Source: Rodentibacter trehalosifermentans (GTDB taxonomy: Bacteria; Pseudomonadota; Gammaproteobacteria; Enterobacterales; Pasteurellaceae). Taken from it: DNA of 64,000 nucleotides. The position numbers and the translations under genes were made by a program. The stretch lies in assembly GCF_002000545.1 (NCBI RefSeq), contig NZ_MLHL01000055.1, forward strand, positions 1 through 64,000, written 5' to 3'. Shown piece after piece: positions 13,038-22,326 of this stretch (positions are counted from its first letter, which is position 1; each line of letters starts with the position of its first letter). The notes beneath the pieces were generated by a model. That model worked only from the letters and a program-made list of their open reading frames with translations, did no database searches and was not told the origin of the DNA.

Positions 13038-13096
13038 AAAATAACAAAATCTTGTTTTAATTAATTGATTTTGTTATTTTTTTTTTTTTTTTTTTT
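13038..13096 (+). promoter_or_regulatory. AT-rich stem-loop followed by a 20-T tract, upstream of the adhesin
   Basis: AAAATAACAAAATC (13038-13051) and GATTTTGTTATTTT (13067-13080) are a perfect 14-bp inverted repeat. Ts run unbroken from 13077 to 13096. It could terminate the glpE transcript. It is also about 120 bp upstream of a surface adhesin, where changes in a homopolymer can alter expression. A possible promoter follows: TTGTCT near 13144 and TAAATT near 13166. Confidence 0.6.
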
Positions 13097-13215
13097 GAGG
13101 TGATTTTGCCTAAATATTTAATGATTTTTTAACAAAAAAATGCTTGTCTTTTATTTTCTTTAGGGTAAATTTTCAGAAATTTATAGGTTGAAAAATTATA
13201 AAAAGAGAGCGTCTT

Positions 13216-16200
13216 ATGAATAAAGTGTTTAAAGTTATTTGGAATAATGCGATGCAAAATTGGGTTATTGTATCGGAAGTCAGTAAATCAAAGGGGAAAA
13301 CAAAGTCTTTCTCTTTGGTTCATTCGGGAATTTTAACCGGTTTGTTTTTTGCTTGCGGTCAAGTTTTGGCGATAACCGGTACGGAAAATCAATCTTCAGG
13401 CAATAGCGTTAATTATTGTTATTACAACCCTCAGTATCCTAATGGTCAAATTGTATGTGGCAGCGGTTCAACACAAGCTACTGGATTCGGTGCTATTGCA
13501 ATAGGCAATGGTTCGGTTGCTAATTCTATACATGGCAATGGTGTTGTTGCAATCGGTATTAATTCAAAAGTAGATGGTGCATCATCGGTTACATTGGGTG
13601 CGGGAAATATAGCAAACGCTTCATATTCAAATGCAATTGGTTACGGTAATTTCGTAAATAGTAATTATGCTAGTGTTTTGGGATTTCAAAATAGAGTTGT
13701 CACTCGTGATGTTAGTGGGGCTTTTGGTCAAGGTAATCAAATATTTAATAGTGATCACTCTTATGCATTTGGGGTAGATAATATTATCGGTTCTACAACT
13801 AATTCTGTCGGTAACGGGCTAGCATTAGGCAGGGGTAACAATATTTTGGGTTCTAATTCTATCAGTATTGGTGGGGCTACTATTGGAGCTCGAGAATCTA
13901 ATGCTATTGGTAGAAATAATATTATTAGTAGCTCTTCCGAATTTAGCACAGTGATTGGTAGTGTCATTCAAATTGGCGCGAGTGAGACCACTATTACGAA
14001 GGGTAATAATGGAAATCATACCGTAACTTATCAAAATCAAACAAGAGCTCCGAATACCGTTGCAATTGGTAATAGGATTAATGTAAATAATGGCGGTAAT
14101 TCCATTGCAATTGGTGCTAACCTTAATGTGAGTAATGGTAGTAATTCCATCTCACTGGGGAAATTAAATACTGTAGAGGGTAGCGATTCTATTACTACAG
14201 GGGTAAACAATAAAGTAAATGGCTATAATTCCATTGCGACAGGGCGTGCGAATACTTTGAAGGGAAATGAAGCATTCGCCTTAGGAAGTGAGAATATTAT
14301 TAATAATGACGGTGTGGTATATCAGTTTGTAAATATGGGGTTAGGAAAATGGAATACGATATTTAATAGCAAGAAGGCTTACGCCCTTGGGTTGAATAAT
14401 GTGATTGGTTCTTCAAATCATCCTGTAGAAGGTGCTTTGGCATTGGGTAACCAGAATTTTGTATTTGGGACCGGTTCTACCAGTATTTCAAGTGGTTATA
14501 ACGGACGATGGAATGATGTCACCAGATACCATGCAAGTATCATTGGCGGAGCAAATTCTTATTCAATAGGAACCTACAATGTTCTAGGCTCTTCATCGAG
14601 TGATAGTGTGTTACTTGGTAATAGTATACGGGTTGGGGCAAGTAATGCACTTGTTCATACGAGCAATGATGGAAATCATACTGTAACCTATGACGATCTA
14701 AATTATGCGGCTAACACCGTGGCAGTTGGTCGAAATATTACAGTGAATAACGGTACTCAATCCATTGCGGTAGGGGATTCCGTTTCTGTTAATGGAGCTA
14801 GTTCGATTGCTATGGGAAATAGAGCTAAAACAAGTGCAATTAATACCATTGCTGTCGGTCAGAATGCAAATGCCTCAGGGATTTATTCAACGGCAATTGG
14901 CACTAATTCTGTGGCATCCAATAATCAGGCTTTAGCACTTGGTTACGGAGCGCAAGCAACCAATCAATTTGCCGTTAGTCTTGGTGTTCTCACTAATGCT
15001 TCCGGCAATCGTGCCATCGCTTTAGGGGCGGATACCAATGCGACAGGAGATTTTTCAACCGCAATTGGACGTCTAGCCAAAGCAAGTGAAACCAATGCGA
15101 TTGCAATTGGGCGATCATCCAATGCTTCTCACGAAAATTCGGTAGTATTAGGCAGCAATTCGGTTTCGGCTGCAGCCAACCCAACGGCAAGTATGGCAAT
15201 CAATGGTACAACTTATAAATTTGCCGGAACAAACCCGACTTCAACGGTAAGTGTAGGGCGTGTTGGAAATGAACGCCAAATTGTGAATGTGGCGGCAGGG
15301 CGTGTTTCTGAAACTTCTACCGATGCGATTAACGGTAGCCAATTATATGCTTTTGCACAGCAGATCAATAATAATATGGCTGCACCTAATACTTATTTCC
15401 ATGTGAATGATGGCACAAATGGTGGCACCGGTAATGCCACAACAAATCTGGGCGGTATTAATGATGCAGCCGGTGCTCAAACTAAAAATTCCATTACTAT
15501 AGGCATAGGAGCGAGAACGCCAACGTCTCCAAAAGGAGGGGAATCTTCAATTGCTATTGGTACAAATGCGGTTTCTGCACACCAAAGTGTGGTCCTTGGA
15601 GCGAATGCAACCAATGAGCAAGAAAATTCGGTTGTGATTGGGACCAATGCAAAAAGTGTAACTAAAATGGGGTATAGCCAAGCAACTGCGGTAGGTTTTA
15701 GTTCTACTGCGGCGAATGATAGTGTAGCGATTGGTTCAGGTGCTAGTGCAACAGGGCATTTAACAAATAGCGCTTATAGTGGTTGGGGGACGGCGGTTGG
15801 TCGTCTTTCAAATGCAAGTGGGCGGGGTGCGACAGCAGTAGGTAATGGTGCAACTGCTTCGGGGATTGATTCTATTGCCTTTGGCTCTTTTGCCAACGTT
15901 AGCGGGTTTCATGCATATTCGTTTGGTTATCGTTCCAATTCTTCCGGCAGTTATGCCCTTGCTTTTGGCGATTATGCAAATGCTACCGGGTCTTCATCAA
16001 TGGCTTTAGGGGCTCAGGCGGATTCTAGAGCTCCTTCAGCAATAGCTTTGGGGAACAGCGCGAGAGCTATGGGAGGGGCTTATTCGGCAATTGCTTTAGG
16101 TAATAAGGCAACGGTATATGGTTTAGGAGCACTTGCTTTAGGTAATAGTACACTAGCAACTGAAGAAAGCTCTATTGCTTTTGGTAACGAGGCGGAGGCT

Positions 16201-17535
16201 CTAGTTAAAGATAGTGTAGCCCTTGGTGCTCGATCATATACAGGGTATCTGGCTGATCCGCTTGTTGGAACAAGTAATGCAACAGTAAATGGAATCACTT
16301 ATGGCAACTTTGCGGGGGATTCACCTATTGCAACGGTTTCCGTAGGGAATACTAATGAAAAACGCACCATTACCAATGTGGCGGCTGGGCGTATTTTAGC
16401 CAATTCAACAGATGCGATTAATGGTAGCCAATTATATATGGTCGCTAGCAAACTTGCCGATGAGATCGCAAATGTCACCAAAAAGATAACTTGGTATGCA
16501 AATGCAACGGCAAATAGTGATGGTACTGTAAAAAATAATAATACACCTGCCGAAATAGGCGACAAAGACACCGTTACCCTTGAGGCAGGTAAAAATATTA
16601 CCATTACCCAAGACGGTAAAAAATTTACTATTGAAGCGAAGGATTCAGGTTCAAACAACGTTAATATCGTTGGTGGAAAGGGGATAAATGTTGAATCAAA
16701 CAGCGGAACTTATACTATAACCGCAAAAACTGATGGCACGACCATCATAATTGATAGTGACGGGAATATTGCGGCAAATACCGGCACGATTAATACCGCA
16801 CCGCAAAGCGGAGATGGTGCAGGTGTTGTTACCGTAGATGATTCGGATAAAGGCAAACTCGCCACAGTTGATAATGTCGCTAATGCAATCAACAGTGCGG
16901 GTTGGATTGTCAATACAGGTAAAGCCGAAGATCAAAATAGCTTTGATACCACAGCACAAACCCACAGTGAAACGACAATTTCCGCCGGTAAACGGGTAAA
17001 CTTCAAAGCCGGTAAGAATATGGAAGTGAAACGTGAGGGCGATAATATTATCTATGCCACATCCGATAATGTTAGTTTCAATAAGGTAACTGTGGGGGAT
17101 ACTGAAGTGAATAATAACGGTGTGACGATTAAAAACGGTCCGAGTATGACCATTGAGGGGATTAATGCCGGCAATAAGAAAATCACTAATGTTGCCCCGG
17201 GCGAAGTTTCCGCAACATCCACTGAGGCGGTGAATGGGTCCCAATTATACGCCGTTAATCAAAATGTCAATAATATCAACAATAGAGTGAACAAAGTTGA
17301 TAAAGATTTGAGAGCGGGTATTGCGGGTGCCGCAGCGATTGCCGGTTTACCGCAAGTGAGAGGGAATGGTAAATCAATGGTGGCGGTTGCAGCGAGTAAT
17401 TATCGCGGCGAAAATGCCGTAGCTTTAGGTTATACCCGAGCCAGTGATAATGGAAAAGTATTGCTAAAATTAAGTGGTAGCTCCAATACGAGGGGGGATG
17501 TCGTGAGTGCTGTGGGCGTCGGTTATGAGTGGTAA
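13216..17535 (+). CDS. Trimeric autotransporter adhesin (YadA/Hia family)
   Basis: A 1439-residue type Vc adhesin. Residues 1-25 are the extended signal region (MNKVFKVIWNNAMQNWVIVSE), then a hydrophobic core ending near VLA/ITGTENQ. The head carries dozens of YadA-type repeats (xAIGxxAxAxGxxSxAxG). Necks of the form NVAAGRxxxxSTDAINGSQLY occur at about 690, 1052 and 1324 (the last as NVAPGEV...). A stalk with GAGVVTVDDSDKGKLATVDNVANAI follows. The last 75 residues are the membrane anchor (AGIAGAAAIAGLPQ... GVGYEW). Two head segments about 220 residues apart repeat, each with GNHTVTY and NTVAxG. AGAGAG precedes the start. Likely binds host matrix or cells; the ligand is not predictable. Confidence 0.95.
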   Translation: MNKVFKVIWNNAMQNWVIVSEVSKSKGKTKSFSLVHSGILTGLFFACGQVLAITGTENQSSGNSVNYCYYNPQYPNGQIVCGSGSTQATGFGAIAIGNGSVANSIHGNGVVAIGINSKVDGASSVTLGAGNIANASYSNAIGYGNFVNSNYASVLGFQNRVVTRDVSGAFGQGNQIFNSDHSYAFGVDNIIGSTTNSVGNGLALGRGNNILGSNSISIGGATIGARESNAIGRNNIISSSSEFSTVIGSVIQIGASETTITKGNNGNHTVTYQNQTRAPNTVAIGNRINVNNGGNSIAIGANLNVSNGSNSISLGKLNTVEGSDSITTGVNNKVNGYNSIATGRANTLKGNEAFALGSENIINNDGVVYQFVNMGLGKWNTIFNSKKAYALGLNNVIGSSNHPVEGALALGNQNFVFGTGSTSISSGYNGRWNDVTRYHASIIGGANSYSIGTYNVLGSSSSDSVLLGNSIRVGASNALVHTSNDGNHTVTYDDLNYAANTVAVGRNITVNNGTQSIAVGDSVSVNGASSIAMGNRAKTSAINTIAVGQNANASGIYSTAIGTNSVASNNQALALGYGAQATNQFAVSLGVLTNASGNRAIALGADTNATGDFSTAIGRLAKASETNAIAIGRSSNASHENSVVLGSNSVSAAANPTASMAINGTTYKFAGTNPTSTVSVGRVGNERQIVNVAAGRVSETSTDAINGSQLYAFAQQINNNMAAPNTYFHVNDGTNGGTGNATTNLGGINDAAGAQTKNSITIGIGARTPTSPKGGESSIAIGTNAVSAHQSVVLGANATNEQENSVVIGTNAKSVTKMGYSQATAVGFSSTAANDSVAIGSGASATGHLTNSAYSGWGTAVGRLSNASGRGATAVGNGATASGIDSIAFGSFANVSGFHAYSFGYRSNSSGSYALAFGDYANATGSSSMALGAQADSRAPSAIALGNSARAMGGAYSAIALGNKATVYGLGALALGNSTLATEESSIAFGNEAEALVKDSVALGARSYTGYLADPLVGTSNATVNGITYGNFAGDSPIATVSVGNTNEKRTITNVAAGRILANSTDAINGSQLYMVASKLADEIANVTKKITWYANATANSDGTVKNNNTPAEIGDKDTVTLEAGKNITITQDGKKFTIEAKDSGSNNVNIVGGKGINVESNSGTYTITAKTDGTTIIIDSDGNIAANTGTINTAPQSGDGAGVVTVDDSDKGKLATVDNVANAINSAGWIVNTGKAEDQNSFDTTAQTHSETTISAGKRVNFKAGKNMEVKREGDNIIYATSDNVSFNKVTVGDTEVNNNGVTIKNGPSMTIEGINAGNKKITNVAPGEVSATSTEAVNGSQLYAVNQNVNNINNRVNKVDKDLRAGIAGAAAIAGLPQVRGNGKSMVAVAASNYRGENAVALGYTRASDNGKVLLKLSGSSNTRGDVVSAVGVGYEW

Positions 17536-17572
17536 TCCTCACTAACGCATCCATATCTCGTTAATTTTCAGT

Positions 17573-17607
17573 CCCTAAATGTCGCAAATATTTAGGGGCT
17601 TTTATTT
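17573..17607 (+). terminator. Terminator after the trimeric adhesin
   Basis: CCCTAAAT (17573-17580), 9-nt loop, ATTTAGGG (17590-17597), then gcttttatttt. It is 38 bp beyond the adhesin stop. A single USS follows near 17616. Confidence 0.8.
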
Positions 17608-17709
17608 TCCTAAAAGTGCGGTCAACATTGATGTTGTTTTTGTCTTTCACTGTTTTATTTTCCTTATTGGTACATTTTGTGAGAGCATAACGAAAAATTG
17701 TGAAAATCC

Positions 17710-17837
17710 AGACCTCTACTGATAATTTAGTAAATTAACACTAGAATAATCCTAGAGGTCTAATTATGCGTACAAAAACACAGGGGGAAATTGCCTATAA
17801 ACTTCGTGTCTTTTCCCACACCATAACAATTTGGTAA
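17710..17837 (+). other. Unidentified remnant: 9-bp inverted repeat and 23-codon frame
   Basis: The 340-bp gap between the adhesin and mazG holds AGACCTCTA (17710-17718) and its exact complement TAGAGGTCT (17753-17761), then a short frame at 17766-17837 (MRTKTQGEIAYKLRVFSHT...). It looks like the clipped beginning of a longer gene or insertion sequence, but I cannot name it. Apart from the adhesin terminator and one USS, nothing else is visible here. Confidence 0.35.
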
Positions 17838-17900
17838 TGTTTCTTCGTTTTTTCATCAATAAATTTTATACTGATGCCATTTTTATTTAGAGGTTTTTTT

Positions 17901-18698
17901 ATGTCATATTCAATTCAAGACTTTATCCAACTAATCGCCCGGCTTCGTGATCCAAATGGCGGTTGCCCTTGGGATCTTAAGCAAAACTATGAATCAATGA
18001 TTCCTTGTCTTATTGAAGAAACCTATGAAGTGGTTGAGGCTATTCAAAAAAAAGATATTCCTAATTTACGCGAAGAACTGGGCGATTTGCTTCTCCAAGT
18101 GGTTTTCTTTAGCCAACTCGCCTCAGAAGATCAGCATTTCACTTTTAATGATGTGTTAAATGACGTGGCTGAAAAAATCGTTCGCCGTCATCCACATGTT
18201 TTTGCAGATGCTACAGCAGGCAATGAAGAGGAAGCCCTTGCACGTTGGAATAGTATTAAAGCCTTAGAAAAATCCAAAACACAAAACCAATCCATTTTAG
18301 ATGAAATTCCCTCTGCCTTTCCTGCATTAATGAGAGCGCAAAAATTGCAGAAACAATGTTCAAAAATAGGTTTCGACTGGACTGAAATTTCTCCTGTTTT
18401 TGAAAAAATTGAAGAAGAATTGCAAGAAGTGAAAGAGGAAGTAAATAAAAATCCACAAAATAAGGAAAGTATTGAAGAAGAAATCGGCGATTTGTTCTTT
18501 GCCACCGTTAATTTATCCCGCCACTTAAAATGCAATGCTGAAGAAAGCTTACGCAAAGCAAATCATAAGTTTGAACAACGTTTCCGTAAGGTTGAACAAA
18601 AAGCTAAGGAAATGGGAAAAGAATTGACCGCACTTTCTTTAATCGAAATGGATGTATTGTGGGATGAGGTAAAAAAAGAAGAGAAAATAGCGAGCTAA
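17901..18698 (+). CDS. mazG: Nucleoside triphosphate pyrophosphohydrolase
   Basis: A 265-residue house-cleaning enzyme hydrolysing NTPs to NMP and pyrophosphate. Two MazG domains are visible: residues about 15-115 ([39 protein letters not shown] with the metal-binding EExxE and ExxD patterns) and 165-245 ([30 protein letters not shown]). The open frame begins at 17874, but AGAGG seven bases before ATG 17901 and the family start [18 protein letters not shown] select 17901. The last codons overlap the terminator stem. The neighbour downstream, deoC, is convergent. Confidence 0.95.
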   Translation: MSYSIQDFIQLIARLRDPNGGCPWDLKQNYESMIPCLIEETYEVVEAIQKKDIPNLREELGDLLLQVVFFSQLASEDQHFTFNDVLNDVAEKIVRRHPHVFADATAGNEEEALARWNSIKALEKSKTQNQSILDEIPSAFPALMRAQKLQKQCSKIGFDWTEISPVFEKIEEELQEVKEEVNKNPQNKESIEEEIGDLFFATVNLSRHLKCNAEESLRKANHKFEQRFRKVEQKAKEMGKELTALSLIEMDVLWDEVKKEEKIAS

Positions 18699-18713
18699 TG
18701 CTCGCTATTTTTT
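18684..18713. terminator. Bidirectional terminator between mazG and deoC
   Basis: AAAATAGCGAGC (18684-18695), loop taat, GCTCGCTATTTT (18700-18711). T runs on both strands let it serve both convergent genes. It overlaps the mazG stop codon. Confidence 0.9.
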
Positions 18714-18718
18714 ACGGT

Positions 18719-19390
18719 TTAATAATCGCTTTGTATATTATTGGCTTGACCGATAATGGCAATACCGGCACTTGCACCAATTCGTGTTGCACCGGCTTCA
18801 ATCATCGCCAAAGCCGTGGCGGTATCACGCACACCACCGGAAGCTTTTACGCCGATATGTCCCACTGTTTTTTTCATAAGCGCCACATCTTCCACGGTTG
18901 CCCCACCTTTGCTAAATCCGGTAGAGGTTTTGACAAATGCCACGCCTAATTCTTTGCAGATTTCACAGGCTTTAACAATTTCATCTTTGGTGAGTAGGCA
19001 GGTTTCTAAAATGACTTTCAAAGGCACAGCATTACAGGCATTCAATACAGCCTGGATATCTTCTTTTACCGCCTGCCATTGGTTCGATTTAATCCACCCC
19101 ACATTAATCACCATATCAATTTCGTTCGCCCCGGCTTTGATGGCTTCTTGGGTTTCAAAGGCTTTTACCGAGGTGAGATTAGCCCCAAGAGGAAAACCCA
19201 CAACAGTACAAATTTTCACTGCCGTTCCTGCCAATTTTTCTTTTGCTAAAGGGATATATCCCGAGTTGATACACACAGAATAAAAACCATATTTTATGGC
19301 TTCATCACAGAGTGTTAAAATATCTTGCTCGTTTTTTTCAGCGGTCAATGCGGTGTGGTCGATATATTTTGCTAGGGTTTTGCTGTCCAT
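18719..19390 (-). CDS. deoC: Deoxyribose-phosphate aldolase
   Basis: Class I aldolase splitting 2-deoxyribose 5-phosphate into glyceraldehyde 3-phosphate and acetaldehyde in nucleoside salvage; 223 residues as expected. Visible are [16 protein letters not shown] near the N-terminus, VKVILE-type strand ([11 protein letters not shown]), the Schiff-base lysine in FVKTSTGF, and the phosphate-binding GASAGIAI at the end. The frame opens further upstream, but ATG 19390 has AGGAGAAG just before it and matches the family start. Gene order deoC, thioredoxin-like gene, hldD is shared with H. influenzae as I recall. Confidence 0.96.
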   Translation of the reverse strand: MDSKTLAKYIDHTALTAEKNEQDILTLCDEAIKYGFYSVCINSGYIPLAKEKLAGTAVKICTVVGFPLGANLTSVKAFETQEAIKAGANEIDMVINVGWIKSNQWQAVKEDIQAVLNACNAVPLKVILETCLLTKDEIVKACEICKELGVAFVKTSTGFSKGGATVEDVALMKKTVGHIGVKASGGVRDTATALAMIEAGATRIGASAGIAIIGQANNIQSDY

Positions 19391-19501
19391 TTTTCTTCTC
19401 CTTAATAATGAAAATTTTGTCGGGCTATGATAACAAAATATGCTGAAAATTGACCGCACTTTTATGATAAATTATCGCCATACTTTTTTATCAAACAGAT
19501 T

Positions 19502-20004
19502 ATGAAACTCACCACCTTACTCAAAAATGGCGTTTCCCTTGCGCTTACCTTCATTGTCGCAAGTCATCTTTTAGATGTTATTCGTCAACCTGAAATTCCG
19601 CCCGAAATCAGCAAAACAGCCCTCTATGATTTACAAGGTAATGGTTTTTTCTCCCACAAATCGCCCAAGATAAGCCCGTATTAGTTTATTTTTGGGGAAC
19701 CTGGTGCGGTTATTGCCGATATACCTCACCTGCAATCAATGATTTAGCAAAAGAAGGGGTTCCGGTGGTGTCGATTGCCCTGCGTTCAGGCAATGAAAAA
19801 GAGGTTGAAGATTATTTAACCCAACATAATTATCGCTTCACAACGGTCAATGACCCCCAAGGGCAGCTCGCCCAAAAATGGCAAGTGAATGTCACCCCTA
19901 CGATCATTATTTTAAATAAGGGAAAAATGGATATTGCGACAACGGGCTGGACAAGTTATTGGGGGTTAAAAGTGCGGTTATTTTTCAGTGAATTTTTAAG
20001 TTAA
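19502..20004 (+). pseudogene. Membrane-anchored thioredoxin-like thiol:disulfide protein, frameshifted
   Basis: TlpA/ScsD-like periplasmic redox protein with a single N-terminal membrane anchor (TTLLKNGVSLALTFIVASHLL). The first frame stops at 19684. The remainder (LPQIAQDKPVLVYFWGTWCGYC ... VTPTIIILNKGKM) is in another frame and carries the CGYC active site and the cis-Pro motif VTPT. Adding one T to the six-T run near 19646-19651 restores a protein of about 167 residues. It therefore looks like a one-base deletion in a homopolymer, either real or a sequencing error. A USS overlaps the 3' end. Confidence 0.85.
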
Positions 20005-20082
20005 GCGCCGTGTGGCTTTTACCTTATTCTGAAAATCCATTACAATGACAACACATTTATACATCTAAAAAAGGACAAGATT

Positions 20083-21012
20083 ATGATTATTGTAACCGGT
20101 GGCGCCGGCATGATTGGCAGCAACATTGTCAAAGCATTAAATGAAATGGGACGTAAAGATATTTTAGTCGTCGATAATTTAAAAGATGGGACGAAATTTA
20201 TTAATTTGGTGGATTTGGATATTGCCGATTACTGCGACAAAGAAGATTTTATCGCCTCCATCATTGCCGGTGATGATTTTGGTGAAATTGATGCGGTTTT
20301 CCATGAGGGTGCTTGTTCTGCTACCACGGAATGGGATGGCAAATATTTAATGCAAAACAATTATGAATATTCGAAAGAATTATTGCATTATTGCCTAGAT
20401 CGCCAAATTCCGTTTTTTTATGCCTCCAGTGCCGCCACTTATGGCGGACGTACCGAGAATTTTATTGAAAAACGAGAATTTGAAAGCCCGCTTAATGCCT
20501 ACGGCTACTCAAAATTCTTATTTGATGAATATGTAAGAAAAGTTTTACCAACAGCAAACTCGCCGGTTTGTGGGTTCAAATATTTCAATGTGTATGGGCC
20601 AAGAGAGCAACATAAAGGCTCAATGGCCAGTGTGGCATTCCACCTCAATAATCAAATGTTGAAAGGGGAGAATCCGAAATTATTTGCCGGCTCAGAAAAC
20701 TTTTTGCGTGATTTTGTTTATGTGGAAGATGTGGCGAAAGTCAATATTTGGGCATGGCAAAATGGCATTTCCGGTATTTACAATCTTGGGACGGGCCGTG
20801 CGGAATCCTTCCAAGCGGTTGCCCAAGCGGTGATCAAATTCCACGGTAAAGGACAGATTGAAACCATTCCTTTCCCTGATCATCTCAAATCCCGCTATCA
20901 AACCTTTACTCAGGCGGATTTAACCGCATTACGCGCCGCCGGTTACAAAGGCGAGTTTAAATCCGTTGCCGAAGGAACGGCAGACTATATGGCGTGGCTC
21001 AATAAAAAGTAA
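20083..21012 (+). CDS. hldD: ADP-L-glycero-D-manno-heptose 6-epimerase
   Basis: Last step of ADP-heptose synthesis for the lipooligosaccharide inner core. A 309-residue extended SDR: NADP-binding [19 protein letters not shown] at the N-terminus, SSAATYGG, and catalytic Tyr/Lys in [12 protein letters not shown] (about 139-150). [15 protein letters not shown] and [15 protein letters not shown] are HldD-specific. An A/G-rich ribosome site (aaaaaaggacaag) precedes the start. The heptosyltransferases waaF and waaC that use its product follow after a palindromic element. Confidence 0.97.
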   Translation: MIIVTGGAGMIGSNIVKALNEMGRKDILVVDNLKDGTKFINLVDLDIADYCDKEDFIASIIAGDDFGEIDAVFHEGACSATTEWDGKYLMQNNYEYSKELLHYCLDRQIPFFYASSAATYGGRTENFIEKREFESPLNAYGYSKFLFDEYVRKVLPTANSPVCGFKYFNVYGPREQHKGSMASVAFHLNNQMLKGENPKLFAGSENFLRDFVYVEDVAKVNIWAWQNGISGIYNLGTGRAESFQAVAQAVIKFHGKGQIETIPFPDHLKSRYQTFTQADLTALRAAGYKGEFKSVAEGTADYMAWLNKK

Positions 21013-21064
21013 TCGATCATTAGATTGAATTTATCTGAGATATTTAAAAAGTGCGGTCAAAAAT

Positions 21065-21238
21065 TTCGGTATTATGCAGCAGTTGCACAACGTTGTTTTT
21101 TGTTATCTTGTAGGGACACACTGCGTGTGTCCGAATTTTAACTTATTGAAATAATTTGATTTTATAACGGATACACGCAGTGTGTCCCTACGTTTTGGTT
21201 AAAATTTCTGTTTTGTGCATTTGCTACATAATACCGAA
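21065..21238. repeat. Palindromic MITE-like element, copy 1, flanked by inverted USSs
   Basis: A 174-bp element between hldD and waaF. Its ends, ttcggtattatgcagcag and the near complement at 21213-21238, are 26-bp inverted repeats with three or four mismatches. Inside are two further palindromes built on ggacacactgcgtgtgtcc (near 21113-21132) and ggatacacgcagtgtgtcc (near 21169-21187). A USS points inward on each side (21050-21058 and 21258-21266). No coding capacity. Copy 2 is at 40954-41113. Confidence 0.75.
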
Positions 21239-21279
21239 AAATTTATTTGTTTTTCACCGCACTTTCCACAAGGTGAAAT

Positions 21280-22326
21280 ATGAACATTCTCATTATCGGC
21301 CCCTCTTGGGTAGGCGACATGATGATGTCGCACAGTTTGTATCAACAACTCAAAATCCAATATCCTCAATGCAATATTGATGTAATGGCACCGAATTGGT
21401 GTAAGCCGTTGCTCGCCCGTATGCCGGAGGTTCGAAATGCTATTGAAATGCCTTTAGGACACGGTGCATTGGCACTCGGTACACGTTATCGTTTAGGAAA
21501 AAGCCTCCGCCATCAATATGATATGGCGATTGTTTTACCCAACTCATTAAAATCTGCTTTTATTCCCTTTTTCGCCAACATTCCTTTACGACGTGGCTGG
21601 AAAGGGGAAAGCCGCTACCTTTTATTAAATGATTTGCGATCCAACAAAAAAGATTACCCAATGATGGTGCAACGTTATGTTGCGCTCGCCTTTGAAAAAA
21701 ATCGTGTTCCCGAAGCGGCAACGATTCCGGTATTAACGCCTTATTTAACCGTCAATCAAACACAGCAGGCAGAAACCTTAAAAACCTTTGAAAAACAAAC
21801 CGCACTTTTAGCAGACCGCCCGATTATCGGCTTTTGCCCCGGGGCGGAATTTGGACCTGCAAAACGTTGGCCTCATTATCATTATGCGAAACTGGCTGAA
21901 ATGCTCATTGAGCGAGGTTATGCAATAGAAATTTTCGGTTCGCCGAAAGATGTGGAAGCGGGGGAAAGCATCCGCAACGCCTTACCGCAAGCACAGCAAG
22001 TGTTTTGTCTAAATTTAGCCGGGCAAACCAATCTCAATCAAGCAGTGGATTTAATTGCAAACTGTACGGCGGTGGTGAGCAATGATAGCGGTTTAATGCA
22101 TATCGCCGCCGCAACCCAACGTCCGCTCATCGCCCTTTACGGCCCAACCAGCCCAACTTATACCCCACCGCTTTCCGATAAAGCGGTGATTATTCGGTTA
22201 ATTGAGGGGGATTTAATCAAAGTGCGGAAAAGTAAAGACAGTGCAGAGGGATATCATCAAAGTTTGATCGATATTACACCTCAAAAGGTGATAGAAAAAT
22301 TGGATGAATTATTAGCAAAATCATGA
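21280..22326 (+). CDS. waaF: ADP-heptose:LPS heptosyltransferase II
   Basis: Glycosyltransferase family 9 enzyme adding the second heptose to the lipooligosaccharide core at the inner membrane. 348 residues. Landmarks are MNILIIGPSWVGDMMMSHSLYQ, LLLNDLRSNKKDYPMMVQRYVAL, the donor-binding FCPGAEFGPAKRWP (about 186-199) and NDSGLMHIAAATQRPLIALYGPTSP (about 267-291). Overlaps waaC by 4 bp (ATGA), so the two are co-translated. A USS within 25 bp upstream precedes its ribosome site. Confidence 0.96.
   Translation: MNILIIGPSWVGDMMMSHSLYQQLKIQYPQCNIDVMAPNWCKPLLARMPEVRNAIEMPLGHGALALGTRYRLGKSLRHQYDMAIVLPNSLKSAFIPFFANIPLRRGWKGESRYLLLNDLRSNKKDYPMMVQRYVALAFEKNRVPEAATIPVLTPYLTVNQTQQAETLKTFEKQTALLADRPIIGFCPGAEFGPAKRWPHYHYAKLAEMLIERGYAIEIFGSPKDVEAGESIRNALPQAQQVFCLNLAGQTNLNQAVDLIANCTAVVSNDSGLMHIAAATQRPLIALYGPTSPTYTPPLSDKAVIIRLIEGDLIKVRKSKDSAEGYHQSLIDITPQKVIEKLDELLAKS

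Noticed and set aside
16696-17244. 182-codon frame on the minus strand inside the adhesin
   Set aside because: Mirror of the repetitive adhesin coding sequence; the plus-strand frame is certain, so this is a shadow.
13216-17535. Repeated short motifs resembling a CRISPR array
   Set aside because: They are in-frame YadA head repeats with variable spacing, not identical direct repeats with spacers.
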